Made by a program: the position numbers and the translations under genes. Shown here in pieces: positions 54,013-61,018 of a DNA stretch of 64,000 nt. Positions within the stretch are counted from its first letter, which is position 1. Each line of letters begins with the position of its first letter. Source of the DNA: Brevibacterium linens ATCC 9172 (GTDB lineage: Bacteria > Actinomycetota > Actinomycetes > Actinomycetales > Brevibacteriaceae); contig NZ_FXYY01000001.1 of assembly GCF_900169165.1 (NCBI RefSeq), positions 248,001-312,000 of the forward strand, in the 5' to 3' direction. The notes beneath the pieces are model-generated. The model was not told the origin of the DNA and ran no database searches. It worked only from the letters and a program-made list of their open reading frames with translations.

Positions 54013-54047
54013 GGGCTCCCGGTCGGAAGGCCGGGAGCCCTTTGTGT
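54013..54047 (+). terminator. Intrinsic terminator of rpsA, also carrying the next gene's SD
   Basis: GGGCTCCCGG / CCGGGAGCCC perfect 10-bp stem, 8-nt loop, then TTTGTGT. This is the most canonical terminator in the window. The 3' arm contains GGGAG at 54033-54037, a plausible SD for the GTG at 54044. Confidence 0.88.
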
Positions 54048-55867
54048 ATGCCCCCACGACTCGAGAGCGCCTGCGCCCCTGGCTGTGGTACGCCCTCCTC
54101 CTCTGCGTCGGCAGCCTGACCGTCTTCGGCTCCGTCGCCGCGGACCCCGGCGGCAGCGTCGTCGCGTCCAACGACGACACCTCCCTGTTCATCTGGTGGC
54201 TCGGCCACGGCGCACACGTGCTCGCCGACGCCCTCGGATTCGGAACCGGTGAGACCGACGGCCTGCTGTACACGGAATCGATGAACGCCCTCGGTGGGGG
54301 AGTCAACGGTGCCTGGAACACCTCTTTGGCCGGCTTCGCGATCCTGCTCGCTCCCGTGACGTGGGTGGCCGGCCCCATCGTGAGCTACAACCTGCTCGTC
54401 CTCGCCTTCCCGGTGCTGGGCAGCCTGGCCACGGCGGTGCTCTTCCGCCGCTTCCTCGACCGTCTGCCCGCTTTCCTCGCCGCTGCCGGGGTCGGCTTCT
54501 CCAGCTATGTCATCGCCCAGCTCGGCGGCCACCCGAACCTCGCCTATATCGTCACCCCGCCCCTGACCGCGTGGGCGATCGTTGCCCTTCTCGACCTCGG
54601 GCGGACGACCGCCGCTCATGGCCGTTGCCTTCTCCGCGATCGCCGCCTCTGGGCGCTCGGCGGAGGTTTCGGGCTCCTCCTCGGCTTCCAGTTCTACGTC
54701 TCCACCGAAGTTCTGGCCGGAACCTTCCTCGCCGCACTCTGCTTCCTGGCCAGCCTCGTCGTCTTCGGACGCCGCCTCTACCGCGCCCGGTCATGGGGCG
54801 CCCTCGGTCTCGGTTCCGCAGTCGCCGGCTGCATCGCCATGCTGTGTGCGATCCCGCTGCTGGTGACCATGTCCGGGCCGAACGCCCCACAGGGCGCCAT
54901 TCGCCCACACGGAGTATGGAACACCGACCTGCTCGACCCGATTCTGCCTGCGGCCCCGGCCTGGCTGAGCTCCGGGGTCTCCCCGCTGCCCCGGATCATG
55001 GAGATCGACCCGGCCGAACTCGGCGCCTACATCGGCGTACCGGCTCTGGTGGCCTCCGTGCTCATCGTCGCCGGCCTCGGCCGCCGCTCCGTGTCTGCGG
55101 TGCCGGTGCGCATCGCGGCCGCAACCGGATTCCTCGTCTTCCTGCTGGCGTTGGGTTCCCCGATCCTCCTGGGCGGCCGCGTGCTTGTCGAGACCGGTCC
55201 GTTCGCGCTCGTCGAGGCCGTCCCCGTACTCAACAACATCCTGCCCATGCGGCTCGTCTTCCACTCGACGATCGCGCTCTTCTCCGTGCTCGGAATCGGC
55301 CTCCAGTGGGCCCTGAGCCACCGGAAGCTGCGTCGCGCCCGCGCCCTCCTCATTCTGCTCGTCCTCGCCGCCGTTGCCATCCTCCCTGCTCCGCAGACCG
55401 CCCATGAGGTGACAGTTCCAGACTTCTACGAGCACTCCATCGCCGAGGTGATCCCCGCCGGATCCGTCGTCAAGACTTTCCCCCGCCCCCTCGCATGGGC
55501 CGAGCCCCACGCCGACGAGGCCATGGTGTGGCAGTCGGTGAGCGGATTCCGCTACCGCGAGACCGGCGGTTACTTCATCGGTTCGAGCCCGGAATCGCCG
55601 GTGACCTATTCCGCCCCCGAGGATGCCCTCGACGAACTCCTGCACGGCTCCGTCTTCGACGGTGAGCCCATGCCGGGCGCGGACAGTCCGGAAGTCGCCT
55701 CGGCGATCGCCGAACTGAGGGAGACCGGGGTCGACTTCATCGTCCTCGCGCCCGAAGCTCCGCTGCTGCCGGGAGGCGACGGAGACTATGCGGAATTCCT
55801 CGATGCCGCCGTCGGAGATCCGATCTTCGCCGAGGAGGGAGTGCGGGTGTACCGACTGGATCAGTAA
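54044..55867 (+). CDS. Polytopic membrane protein, glycosyltransferase GT-C-like
   Basis: A 607-residue protein with 10-11 hydrophobic helices and a soluble C-terminal domain of about 130 residues (DFYEHSIAEVIPAGSVVKTF onward). The first outside loop holds the acidic pair in ASNDDTSLFIWWLGHG and then SMNALGGGVNGAWNTSLAG, as in actinobacterial GT-C-fold glycosyltransferase-like proteins. The donor and acceptor are unknown. GTG 54044 is the best start; its SD lies in the rpsA terminator arm. The stop TAA is part of the coaE -10 box. Confidence 0.65.
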   Translation: MYAPTTRERLRPWLWYALLLCVGSLTVFGSVAADPGGSVVASNDDTSLFIWWLGHGAHVLADALGFGTGETDGLLYTESMNALGGGVNGAWNTSLAGFAILLAPVTWVAGPIVSYNLLVLAFPVLGSLATAVLFRRFLDRLPAFLAAAGVGFSSYVIAQLGGHPNLAYIVTPPLTAWAIVALLDLGRTTAAHGRCLLRDRRLWALGGGFGLLLGFQFYVSTEVLAGTFLAALCFLASLVVFGRRLYRARSWGALGLGSAVAGCIAMLCAIPLLVTMSGPNAPQGAIRPHGVWNTDLLDPILPAAPAWLSSGVSPLPRIMEIDPAELGAYIGVPALVASVLIVAGLGRRSVSAVPVRIAAATGFLVFLLALGSPILLGGRVLVETGPFALVEAVPVLNNILPMRLVFHSTIALFSVLGIGLQWALSHRKLRRARALLILLVLAAVAILPAPQTAHEVTVPDFYEHSIAEVIPAGSVVKTFPRPLAWAEPHADEAMVWQSVSGFRYRETGGYFIGSSPESPVTYSAPEDALDELLHGSVFDGEPMPGADSPEVASAIAELRETGVDFIVLAPEAPLLPGGDGDYAEFLDAAVGDPIFAEEGVRVYRLDQ

Positions 55868-55870
55868 GAT
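55865..55870 (+). promoter_or_regulatory. -10 box of a predicted leaderless coaE promoter
   Basis: TAAGAT includes the stop codon TAA of the membrane protein gene and lies 6 nt before the coaE ATG at 55877. Confidence 0.6.
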
Positions 55871-55876
55871 GATCCC

Positions 55877-57052
55877 ATGCTGAGAATCGGTCTCACCGGC
55901 GGAATCGGCGCCGGAAAGTCAACGGTGTCCGCAATGCTCGTCGAACACGGGGCAGTGCTCGTCGACTCCGACAGGATCGCCCGCGAAGTCGTCGAACCCG
56001 GACAGCCGCTGCTCGAGAAGCTGGCCGAGGCCTTCGGGCCGCAGGTGCTGCACTCCGACGGTTCGCTCGACCGGCAGGCACTGGCCGCGGAAGCCTTCGT
56101 CGACTCCGACCACACAGCACGGCTCAACGGCCTGATGCATCCGGCGATCCGCGACCGCACCGCCGAACACTTCGCCAGACACGCCGACGCCGAGATCGTC
56201 GTCCACGACGTTCCGCTGCTCGTCGAGAACGACATGACACCGGCCTACCACCTCAATCTCCTCGTCGACGTGCCCGCCGAGGTGCGCCTTCAGCGGCTCA
56301 TGGACTCCCGCGGAATGGACCGCGACGACGCCGCCGCACGGATCTCCCGCCAAGCCGATGACGACACCCGCCGAGCAGCCTGCGATGTCACCATCGACAA
56401 CTCCGGTCCCGTCGACGAGACGAAAGCTGCCGTCGGACGCCTCATCGAATCGCGGATCCGCCCGTTCGCCGCCAATCTCACGGCCGGCCGGTGGGCCCCG
56501 CGAACTGTTCTGGACCTCGTCGACCCCGCGGACGCGGACTGGTCCGGTGACGCACAGCGAGTAGTCGCAAAGCTGAGGCACGGCACCGCCGACGAATTCA
56601 CCGTCGAGCACATCGGCTCCACCTCGGTGCCGGGACTGCCCGCCAAGGACGTCATCGACCTGCAGCTCCTCGTCCCCGATCTCATCGCCGCCCGGGAGCT
56701 GGAGCCTCGATTGGCCGAGCTCGGGTATCCGGGCACAGAGATGAGTGACCACCTCGGTGAGGGCGGAACCGAGCCGAAGTGGTTCCACGCGAACACGGAT
56801 CCTGGTCGGGCCGTCAACCTGCATGTGCGCACAGCCGACTCCGTCGGTGCGCACTTCGCCCGAGCATTCCGGGACCTGCTCACCGAGGATGCGTGGGAGC
56901 GGGAGAGGTACCTGCAGGTGAAGCGCGAACTCACCGCCGAAGCGAAGGCAGCAGGCGCGACGGACGCGCAGATGACGCGAACCTATGCGGAGTCGAAGGA
57001 ATTGTACTTCCTCGAGATGCGTCGCAGGCTCGTTCCCGACAGCTTCGACTGA
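55877..57052 (+). CDS. coaE: Dephospho-CoA kinase with C-terminal GrpB domain
   Basis: Last coenzyme A step, phosphorylating dephospho-CoA. The 391-residue protein has CoaE (about 1-200; GLTGGIGAGKSTVSAML, DSDRIAREVVEPG, HDVPLLVEN) and a GrpB/UPF0157 domain (about 215-385; EHIGSTSVPGLPAKDVIDLQ, NLHVRTADS). The fusion is known in mycobacteria, where the C-terminal domain is reported to affect folding or regulation; GrpB belongs to the nucleotidyltransferase fold. The same window carries coaBC at 16761. Confidence 0.94.
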   Translation: MLRIGLTGGIGAGKSTVSAMLVEHGAVLVDSDRIAREVVEPGQPLLEKLAEAFGPQVLHSDGSLDRQALAAEAFVDSDHTARLNGLMHPAIRDRTAEHFARHADAEIVVHDVPLLVENDMTPAYHLNLLVDVPAEVRLQRLMDSRGMDRDDAAARISRQADDDTRRAACDVTIDNSGPVDETKAAVGRLIESRIRPFAANLTAGRWAPRTVLDLVDPADADWSGDAQRVVAKLRHGTADEFTVEHIGSTSVPGLPAKDVIDLQLLVPDLIAARELEPRLAELGYPGTEMSDHLGEGGTEPKWFHANTDPGRAVNLHVRTADSVGAHFARAFRDLLTEDAWERERYLQVKRELTAEAKAAGATDAQMTRTYAESKELYFLEMRRRLVPDSFD

Positions 57053-57130
57053 CGCGGTGACATACGGCACCAGGCATTCAGTCGGTGGCGTCGTTCCGGC
57101 TCCGGCCTGCCCAATGTCAGGGGCGGGGGC

Positions 57131-57136
57131 TAGGGT
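57131..57136 (+). promoter_or_regulatory. -10 box of a predicted leaderless uvrB promoter
   Basis: TAGGGT lies 6 nt before the uvrB ATG at 57143. No LexA-type box (GAACnnnnGTTC) is visible next to it. Confidence 0.6.
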
Positions 57137-57142
57137 TGGACT

Positions 57143-59275
57143 ATGAGCTCAGAACGCCCCCTGCCAGCGATCGGCCACCGCCCCGACGTCACCCGCGAGG
57201 TGGCGCCCTTCGAGGTCGTCTCCGAGTACTCTCCCTCCGGTGACCAACCGACGGCGATCCGAGAGATCTCCGACCGGCTCGACGCAGGAGAGCGGGACAT
57301 CGTCCTCCTCGGTGCCACCGGCACAGGCAAGTCGGCGACGACGGCATGGCTCATCGAGCAGGTGCAGAGACCTACCCTGATCATGGCGCCGAACAAAACT
57401 CTCGCCGCGCAGCTGGCGAACGAGTTCCGACAGCTGCTGCCCAACAACGCGGTCGAGTACTTCGTCTCCTACTACGACTACTACCAGCCGGAAGCCTATG
57501 TCCCGCAGACGGATACGTTCATCGAGAAGGACTCCTCGATCAACGACGAGGTCGAACGTCTCCGGCACTCGGCCACGAATTCGCTGCTGACCAGGCGTGA
57601 TGTCGTCGTGGTCTCGACGGTGTCGTGCATCTACGGTCTCGGCACACCCGAGGAGTACGTCGACCGGATGGTCACCCTTCACAAGGGCGACGAATGCGAT
57701 CGGGACGAACTGCTCAAACGCTTCGTGTCGATGCAGTACGCCCGCAATGATATGGCCTTCACCCGCGGCACTTTTCGTGTGCGCGGAGACACCGTGGAGA
57801 TCATCCCGCAGTACGAGGAGCTTGCGCTGCGCATCGAGTTCTTCGGCGACGAGATCGAATCGCTGCAGACCCTCCACCCGCTGACGGGTGAGATCGTGCG
57901 CGACGAGGAGACCATCCACGTGTTCCCGGCCAGCCACTATGTCGCCGGTGAGAACCGGATGGCAAAGGCCATCAGCGGGATCGAGGACGAGCTGCAGAAG
58001 CAGCTGAGCGAATTCGAGTCTCAGAACAAGCTGCTCGAAGCACAGCGGCTGAAGATGCGCACGACCTATGACCTCGAGATGATGGAATCGATGGGCTTCA
58101 CCTCCGGCATCGAGAACTACTCCCGGCATATCGACGGTCGCGCACCCGGCTCGGCACCGAACTGCCTGCTCGACTACTTCCCCGAGGACTTCCTGCTCGT
58201 CATCGACGAATCGCATGTCACCGTCCCGCAGATCGGCGGCATGTACGAAGGCGATATGTCGCGCAAGCGCACCCTCGTCGAGCACGGTTTCCGTCTGCCC
58301 AGTGCCATGGACAACCGGCCGCTGAAGTTCGACGAGTTCCGGGAGCGCGTGGGACAGAGCGTGTACCTGTCGGCCACACCCGGCAACTTCGAACTCGGCA
58401 ACGCCAACGGATACGTCCAGCAGATCATCCGCCCCACCGGACTCGTCGACCCGGAGATCAAGGTCAAGCCGACGAAGGGGCAGATCGACGACCTGCTCGA
58501 TGAGATCAAGACACGCGTCGATGCGAATGAGCGTGTGCTCGTGACCACGCTGACGAAGAAGATGGCCGAAGATCTCACCGACTATCTGCTCGAACACGAT
58601 ATCCGCGTCCAGTACCTCCACTCCGACGTCGACACCCTGCGACGTGTGGAACTGCTCACAGAACTGCGCGCCGGTGAATTCGATGTGCTGGTCGGCATCA
58701 ACCTCCTGCGTGAGGGCCTCGACCTTCCCGAGGTCTCCCTCGTGGCGATCCTCGATGCCGATAAGGAAGGCTTCCTCCGATCGTCGACATCGCTCATCCA
58801 GACGATCGGTCGTGCCGCACGCAACCTCAACGGCCAGGTGCACATGTACGCCGATACGATCACGGATTCGATGCGCACCGCCATCGACGAGACCGACCGC
58901 AGGCGCGCCATCCAGATCGCCTACAACGACGAGCACGGAATCGATCCGGCGCCGCTGGTCAAGCGGATCGCGGACATCACCGAACGACTGCAGCGTGAGG
59001 ACGAGGACACGCGTGAGCTGCTCACGGAGTTCGACTACGGCAAGGGAAAACGCGGTTACAACTCGACCCTGACCGACGACCAGAGGGAAGCCGCGGGCCA
59101 AAGCGGTTCGCTGCGCCCGCCGGCCGCTGACCTCACCGAGCTCATCGAATCGCTGACCTCGCAGATGCATTCGGCTGCCGCGGAACTGCAGTTCGAGCTC
59201 GCCGCACGTCTGCGCGATGAGCTCTCCGACCTCAAGCAGGAGCTGCGTCAGATGAAGGAGGCCGGGCACGCCTGA
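57143..59275 (+). CDS. uvrB: Excinuclease ABC subunit B
   Basis: Damage-verification helicase of nucleotide excision repair. The 710-residue protein has Walker [14 protein letters not shown] (57-64), the beta-hairpin [30 protein letters not shown], and helicase motif [17 protein letters not shown]-terminal UVR coiled-coil motif binds UvrC ([20 protein letters not shown]). It is 10 kb from uvrA at the window end on the same strand. UvrC is not in the window. Confidence 0.97.
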   Translation: MSSERPLPAIGHRPDVTREVAPFEVVSEYSPSGDQPTAIREISDRLDAGERDIVLLGATGTGKSATTAWLIEQVQRPTLIMAPNKTLAAQLANEFRQLLPNNAVEYFVSYYDYYQPEAYVPQTDTFIEKDSSINDEVERLRHSATNSLLTRRDVVVVSTVSCIYGLGTPEEYVDRMVTLHKGDECDRDELLKRFVSMQYARNDMAFTRGTFRVRGDTVEIIPQYEELALRIEFFGDEIESLQTLHPLTGEIVRDEETIHVFPASHYVAGENRMAKAISGIEDELQKQLSEFESQNKLLEAQRLKMRTTYDLEMMESMGFTSGIENYSRHIDGRAPGSAPNCLLDYFPEDFLLVIDESHVTVPQIGGMYEGDMSRKRTLVEHGFRLPSAMDNRPLKFDEFRERVGQSVYLSATPGNFELGNANGYVQQIIRPTGLVDPEIKVKPTKGQIDDLLDEIKTRVDANERVLVTTLTKKMAEDLTDYLLEHDIRVQYLHSDVDTLRRVELLTELRAGEFDVLVGINLLREGLDLPEVSLVAILDADKEGFLRSSTSLIQTIGRAARNLNGQVHMYADTITDSMRTAIDETDRRRAIQIAYNDEHGIDPAPLVKRIADITERLQREDEDTRELLTEFDYGKGKRGYNSTLTDDQREAAGQSGSLRPPAADLTELIESLTSQMHSAAAELQFELAARLRDELSDLKQELRQMKEAGHA

Positions 59276-59288
59276 GCCGTGCCGGTGA

Positions 59289-59314
59289 CGCGTGAGCGAT
59301 GCTCGCGTGTTTAT
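59289..59314 (+). terminator. Hairpin after uvrB
   Basis: CGCGTGAGC / GCTCGCGTG with two wobbles and a GAT loop, followed by TTTAT. Its tail is shared with the terC -10 box TATACT, so end of one unit and start of the next overlap. Confidence 0.65.
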
Positions 59315-59317
59315 ACT
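59312..59317 (+). promoter_or_regulatory. -10 box of the terC promoter
   Basis: TATACT; transcription would start near 59324, at the first base pairs of the riboswitch. Confidence 0.55.
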
Positions 59318-59325
59318 GGTGTGCT

Positions 59326-59430
59326 GGCGAAAGGGAGTATCCCGTCCATCCGCGGTCGTCACCACGACTCCACACCGGGGTCCGGACGCGGAGCGCACGC
59401 AGATTCACCGCGTGGGAGAGACTTTCGACC
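59326..59430 (+). ncRNA. yybP-ykoY manganese riboswitch upstream of terC
   Basis: The aptamer pattern is complete. P1 is CGAAAG (59328-59333) with CTTTCG (59422-59427). The first conserved loop strand GGGAGTA follows at 59333-59339. P2 is TCCGCG/CGCGGA (59349-59354, 59387-59392). P3 is CACGC/GCGTG (59396-59400, 59410-59414), and the second loop strand GGAGAGAC precedes the P1 3' arm. In this class Mn2+ bridges the two loops and stabilises P1, raising expression of exporters. Here the P1 3' arm CTTTCG can instead pair with CGAAAG at 59451-59456, which is the terC SD, giving a simple on/off switch. Confidence 0.85.
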
Positions 59431-59462
59431 TGGATACATCCTATTCACCACGAAAGGCATCC

Positions 59463-60530
59463 ATGGATATCCTGTCCTCCACGCTGGCCGCCGGCGGCAA
59501 CGCCGCTGCAACGAGCGAATCTCCGATTCCCGTCTGGTTCATGATCACCTCGGGAATCATCGTCGTCGCGATCCTCGTCTTCGACCTCCTCCTCGTCGTC
59601 AAACGACCACACACCCCGTCGATGCGCGAAGCGAGCATCTGGGTCGCCTTCTACGTCGCCCTGGCGCTGGTCTTCGCCGGTGCGCTGTTCGCCATCGGCG
59701 ATGCCCAGCACGGCAGCGAATTCCTCACCGGCTGGCTGCTCGAGTACTCGTTGAGCATCGACAACCTGTTCGTCTTCATCATCATCATGGGCAGCTTCTC
59801 GGTACCGCGGAAGTACCAGCAGGAAGTGCTCATGGTCGGCATCATCATCGCCATCATCTTCCGCGGCATCTTCATTCTCGCGGGTGCGGCGATCATCAGC
59901 GCCTTCGTCGAAGTCTTCTTCATCTTCGGCATCTTCCTCCTCATCGTCGCCTACCGTCAGGCCTTCAGCTCCGAAGACGAGGGCGACGGCGAGAACGGCC
60001 TCATCCGGTTCCTGCGGAAGCGGATCAACGTCGTCGACGAATTTCACGGCAACAAGCTGCGGGTGACCCTCGACGACAACAAGAAGTACTGGACCCCGAT
60101 GTTCATCGTGTTCATCGCCATCGGCTCGACCGATGTGATGTTCGCACTCGACTCGATCCCCGCGATCTTCGGCGTCACGCAGAATGCGTTCCTCGTGTTC
60201 ACCGCGAACGTGTTCGCCCTGATGGGACTGCGTCAGCTGTACTTCCTGCTCGGAGGGCTCGTCGACAAGCTCGTGTACCTCCACTACGGAATCGCTGCGA
60301 TCCTCGGGTTCATCGGCATCAAGCTCATCATCCACGCTCTGCACTCGAGCGATTGGGAGTTCCTGGCGTGGGGACATTCGATCCCCGAGGTGCCGACGTG
60401 GCTGTCCCTGACCGTCATCGTCCTCGCCATGGCGGTCGCCACGATCGCCTCGCTGATGAAGATGAAGAAGGACGGAATCTCCTTCAAGGACGTCAGCGCC
60501 GACCAGTCAGACGAGTCCGAAGAGGCCTGA
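59463..60530 (+). CDS. TerC/Alx-family membrane transporter, probable Mn2+ exporter
   Basis: 355 residues with about nine hydrophobic helices. The two family aspartate motifs are LLEYSLSIDNLFVF and VMFALDSIPAIFGVT, within two repeated halves. A cytoplasmic loop of charged residues (SSEDEGDGENG) splits them. The start is ATG 59463 (SD AAAGG, 5 nt upstream); the longer open frame overlaps the riboswitch. Family members export Mn2+ or help metal loading of exported proteins, and the Mn2+ riboswitch supports that role here. It is a single-gene unit. Confidence 0.92.
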   Translation: MDILSSTLAAGGNAAATSESPIPVWFMITSGIIVVAILVFDLLLVVKRPHTPSMREASIWVAFYVALALVFAGALFAIGDAQHGSEFLTGWLLEYSLSIDNLFVFIIIMGSFSVPRKYQQEVLMVGIIIAIIFRGIFILAGAAIISAFVEVFFIFGIFLLIVAYRQAFSSEDEGDGENGLIRFLRKRINVVDEFHGNKLRVTLDDNKKYWTPMFIVFIAIGSTDVMFALDSIPAIFGVTQNAFLVFTANVFALMGLRQLYFLLGGLVDKLVYLHYGIAAILGFIGIKLIIHALHSSDWEFLAWGHSIPEVPTWLSLTVIVLAMAVATIASLMKMKKDGISFKDVSADQSDESEEA

Positions 60531-60547
60531 GCCGATCGGATTCGGTC

Positions 60548-60574
60548 GTGCCGACACCGCCTCGGTGTCGGCAC
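60548..60574 (+). terminator. 12-bp hairpin after terC
   Basis: GTGCCGACACCG / CGGTGTCGGCAC, loop of 3 nt (CCT). It is the first of two perfect hairpins between convergent terC and the YciI gene. Confidence 0.65.
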
Positions 60575-60577
60575 AGA

Positions 60578-60621
60578 ACGAGCGGGGTCCGTCTCGATCT
60601 CTCGAGACGGACCCCGCTCGT
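60578..60621. terminator. 20-bp perfect hairpin between convergent genes
   Basis: Arms start ACGAGCGGGG and TCGAGACGGA, 20 bp each with no mismatch and a TCTC loop; the longest perfect palindrome I found in the window. No U-tract on either strand. Likely a two-way terminator for terC and the YciI gene. Confidence 0.75.
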
Positions 60622-60662
60622 GTCTGCTCCGTCCGGGCAGACCCGAACCGGAAGGAGGCCGC

Positions 60663-60953
60663 TCAGCCCAGGGCGAAGGGCCCGAACACGGGAGTCCACT
60701 CGCGGATGTCCGTCGACTCGATGACACCGAGCGAGGCATAGGGATCGGCGGCCAGGTGCCCTTCGACCTCTGCACGGTCGGCGGCGCTGAGGATCAGCAG
60801 ACCTCCCGGCTGCGGATCGTTGTCCAGGGGACCGGAGGCGAGGATCGTTCCGGCCTCATTCATCTCCGCCTGCCATTGACGGTGCGCGGGGCGGTGCTCC
60901 ATCCGCGTATCGGTATCGGGACCGTAGTGATAGGTGACGGCGAAGACCGGCAT
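60663..60953 (-). CDS. YciI-family protein
   Basis: A 96-residue alpha-beta barrel protein of the dimeric ferredoxin-like fold (MPVFAVTYHYG, HRPAHRQWQAEMNEAGTILA, SGPLDNDPQPGGLLIL, DPYASLGVIESTDIREW). The family's His/Asp pair is in HRPAHRQW and DPYA. Some members are dehalogenase-like, but most have no known role. ATG 60953 has SD GAGGAG 6 nt upstream on the minus strand; a start 8 codons earlier has none. It is divergent from the helicase gene. Confidence 0.85.
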   Translation of the reverse strand: MPVFAVTYHYGPDTDTRMEHRPAHRQWQAEMNEAGTILASGPLDNDPQPGGLLILSAADRAEVEGHLAADPYASLGVIESTDIREWTPVFGPFALG

Positions 60954-60977
60954 ATGTGACTCCTCGGTGTCGAGCAA

Positions 60978-60983
60978 TAGGAT
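60978..60983 (+). promoter_or_regulatory. -10 box of the helicase promoter
   Basis: TAGGAT lies in the divergent gap; the reverse strand reads ATCCTATTG, with TATTGC 2 bp away that may serve the YciI gene. Transcription of the helicase gene would begin near 60990, leaving a leader of about 28 nt. Confidence 0.45.
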
Positions 60984-61018
60984 GGAACCAGTCTAATCGG
61001 AAAGGTCTGTGCATCAGC

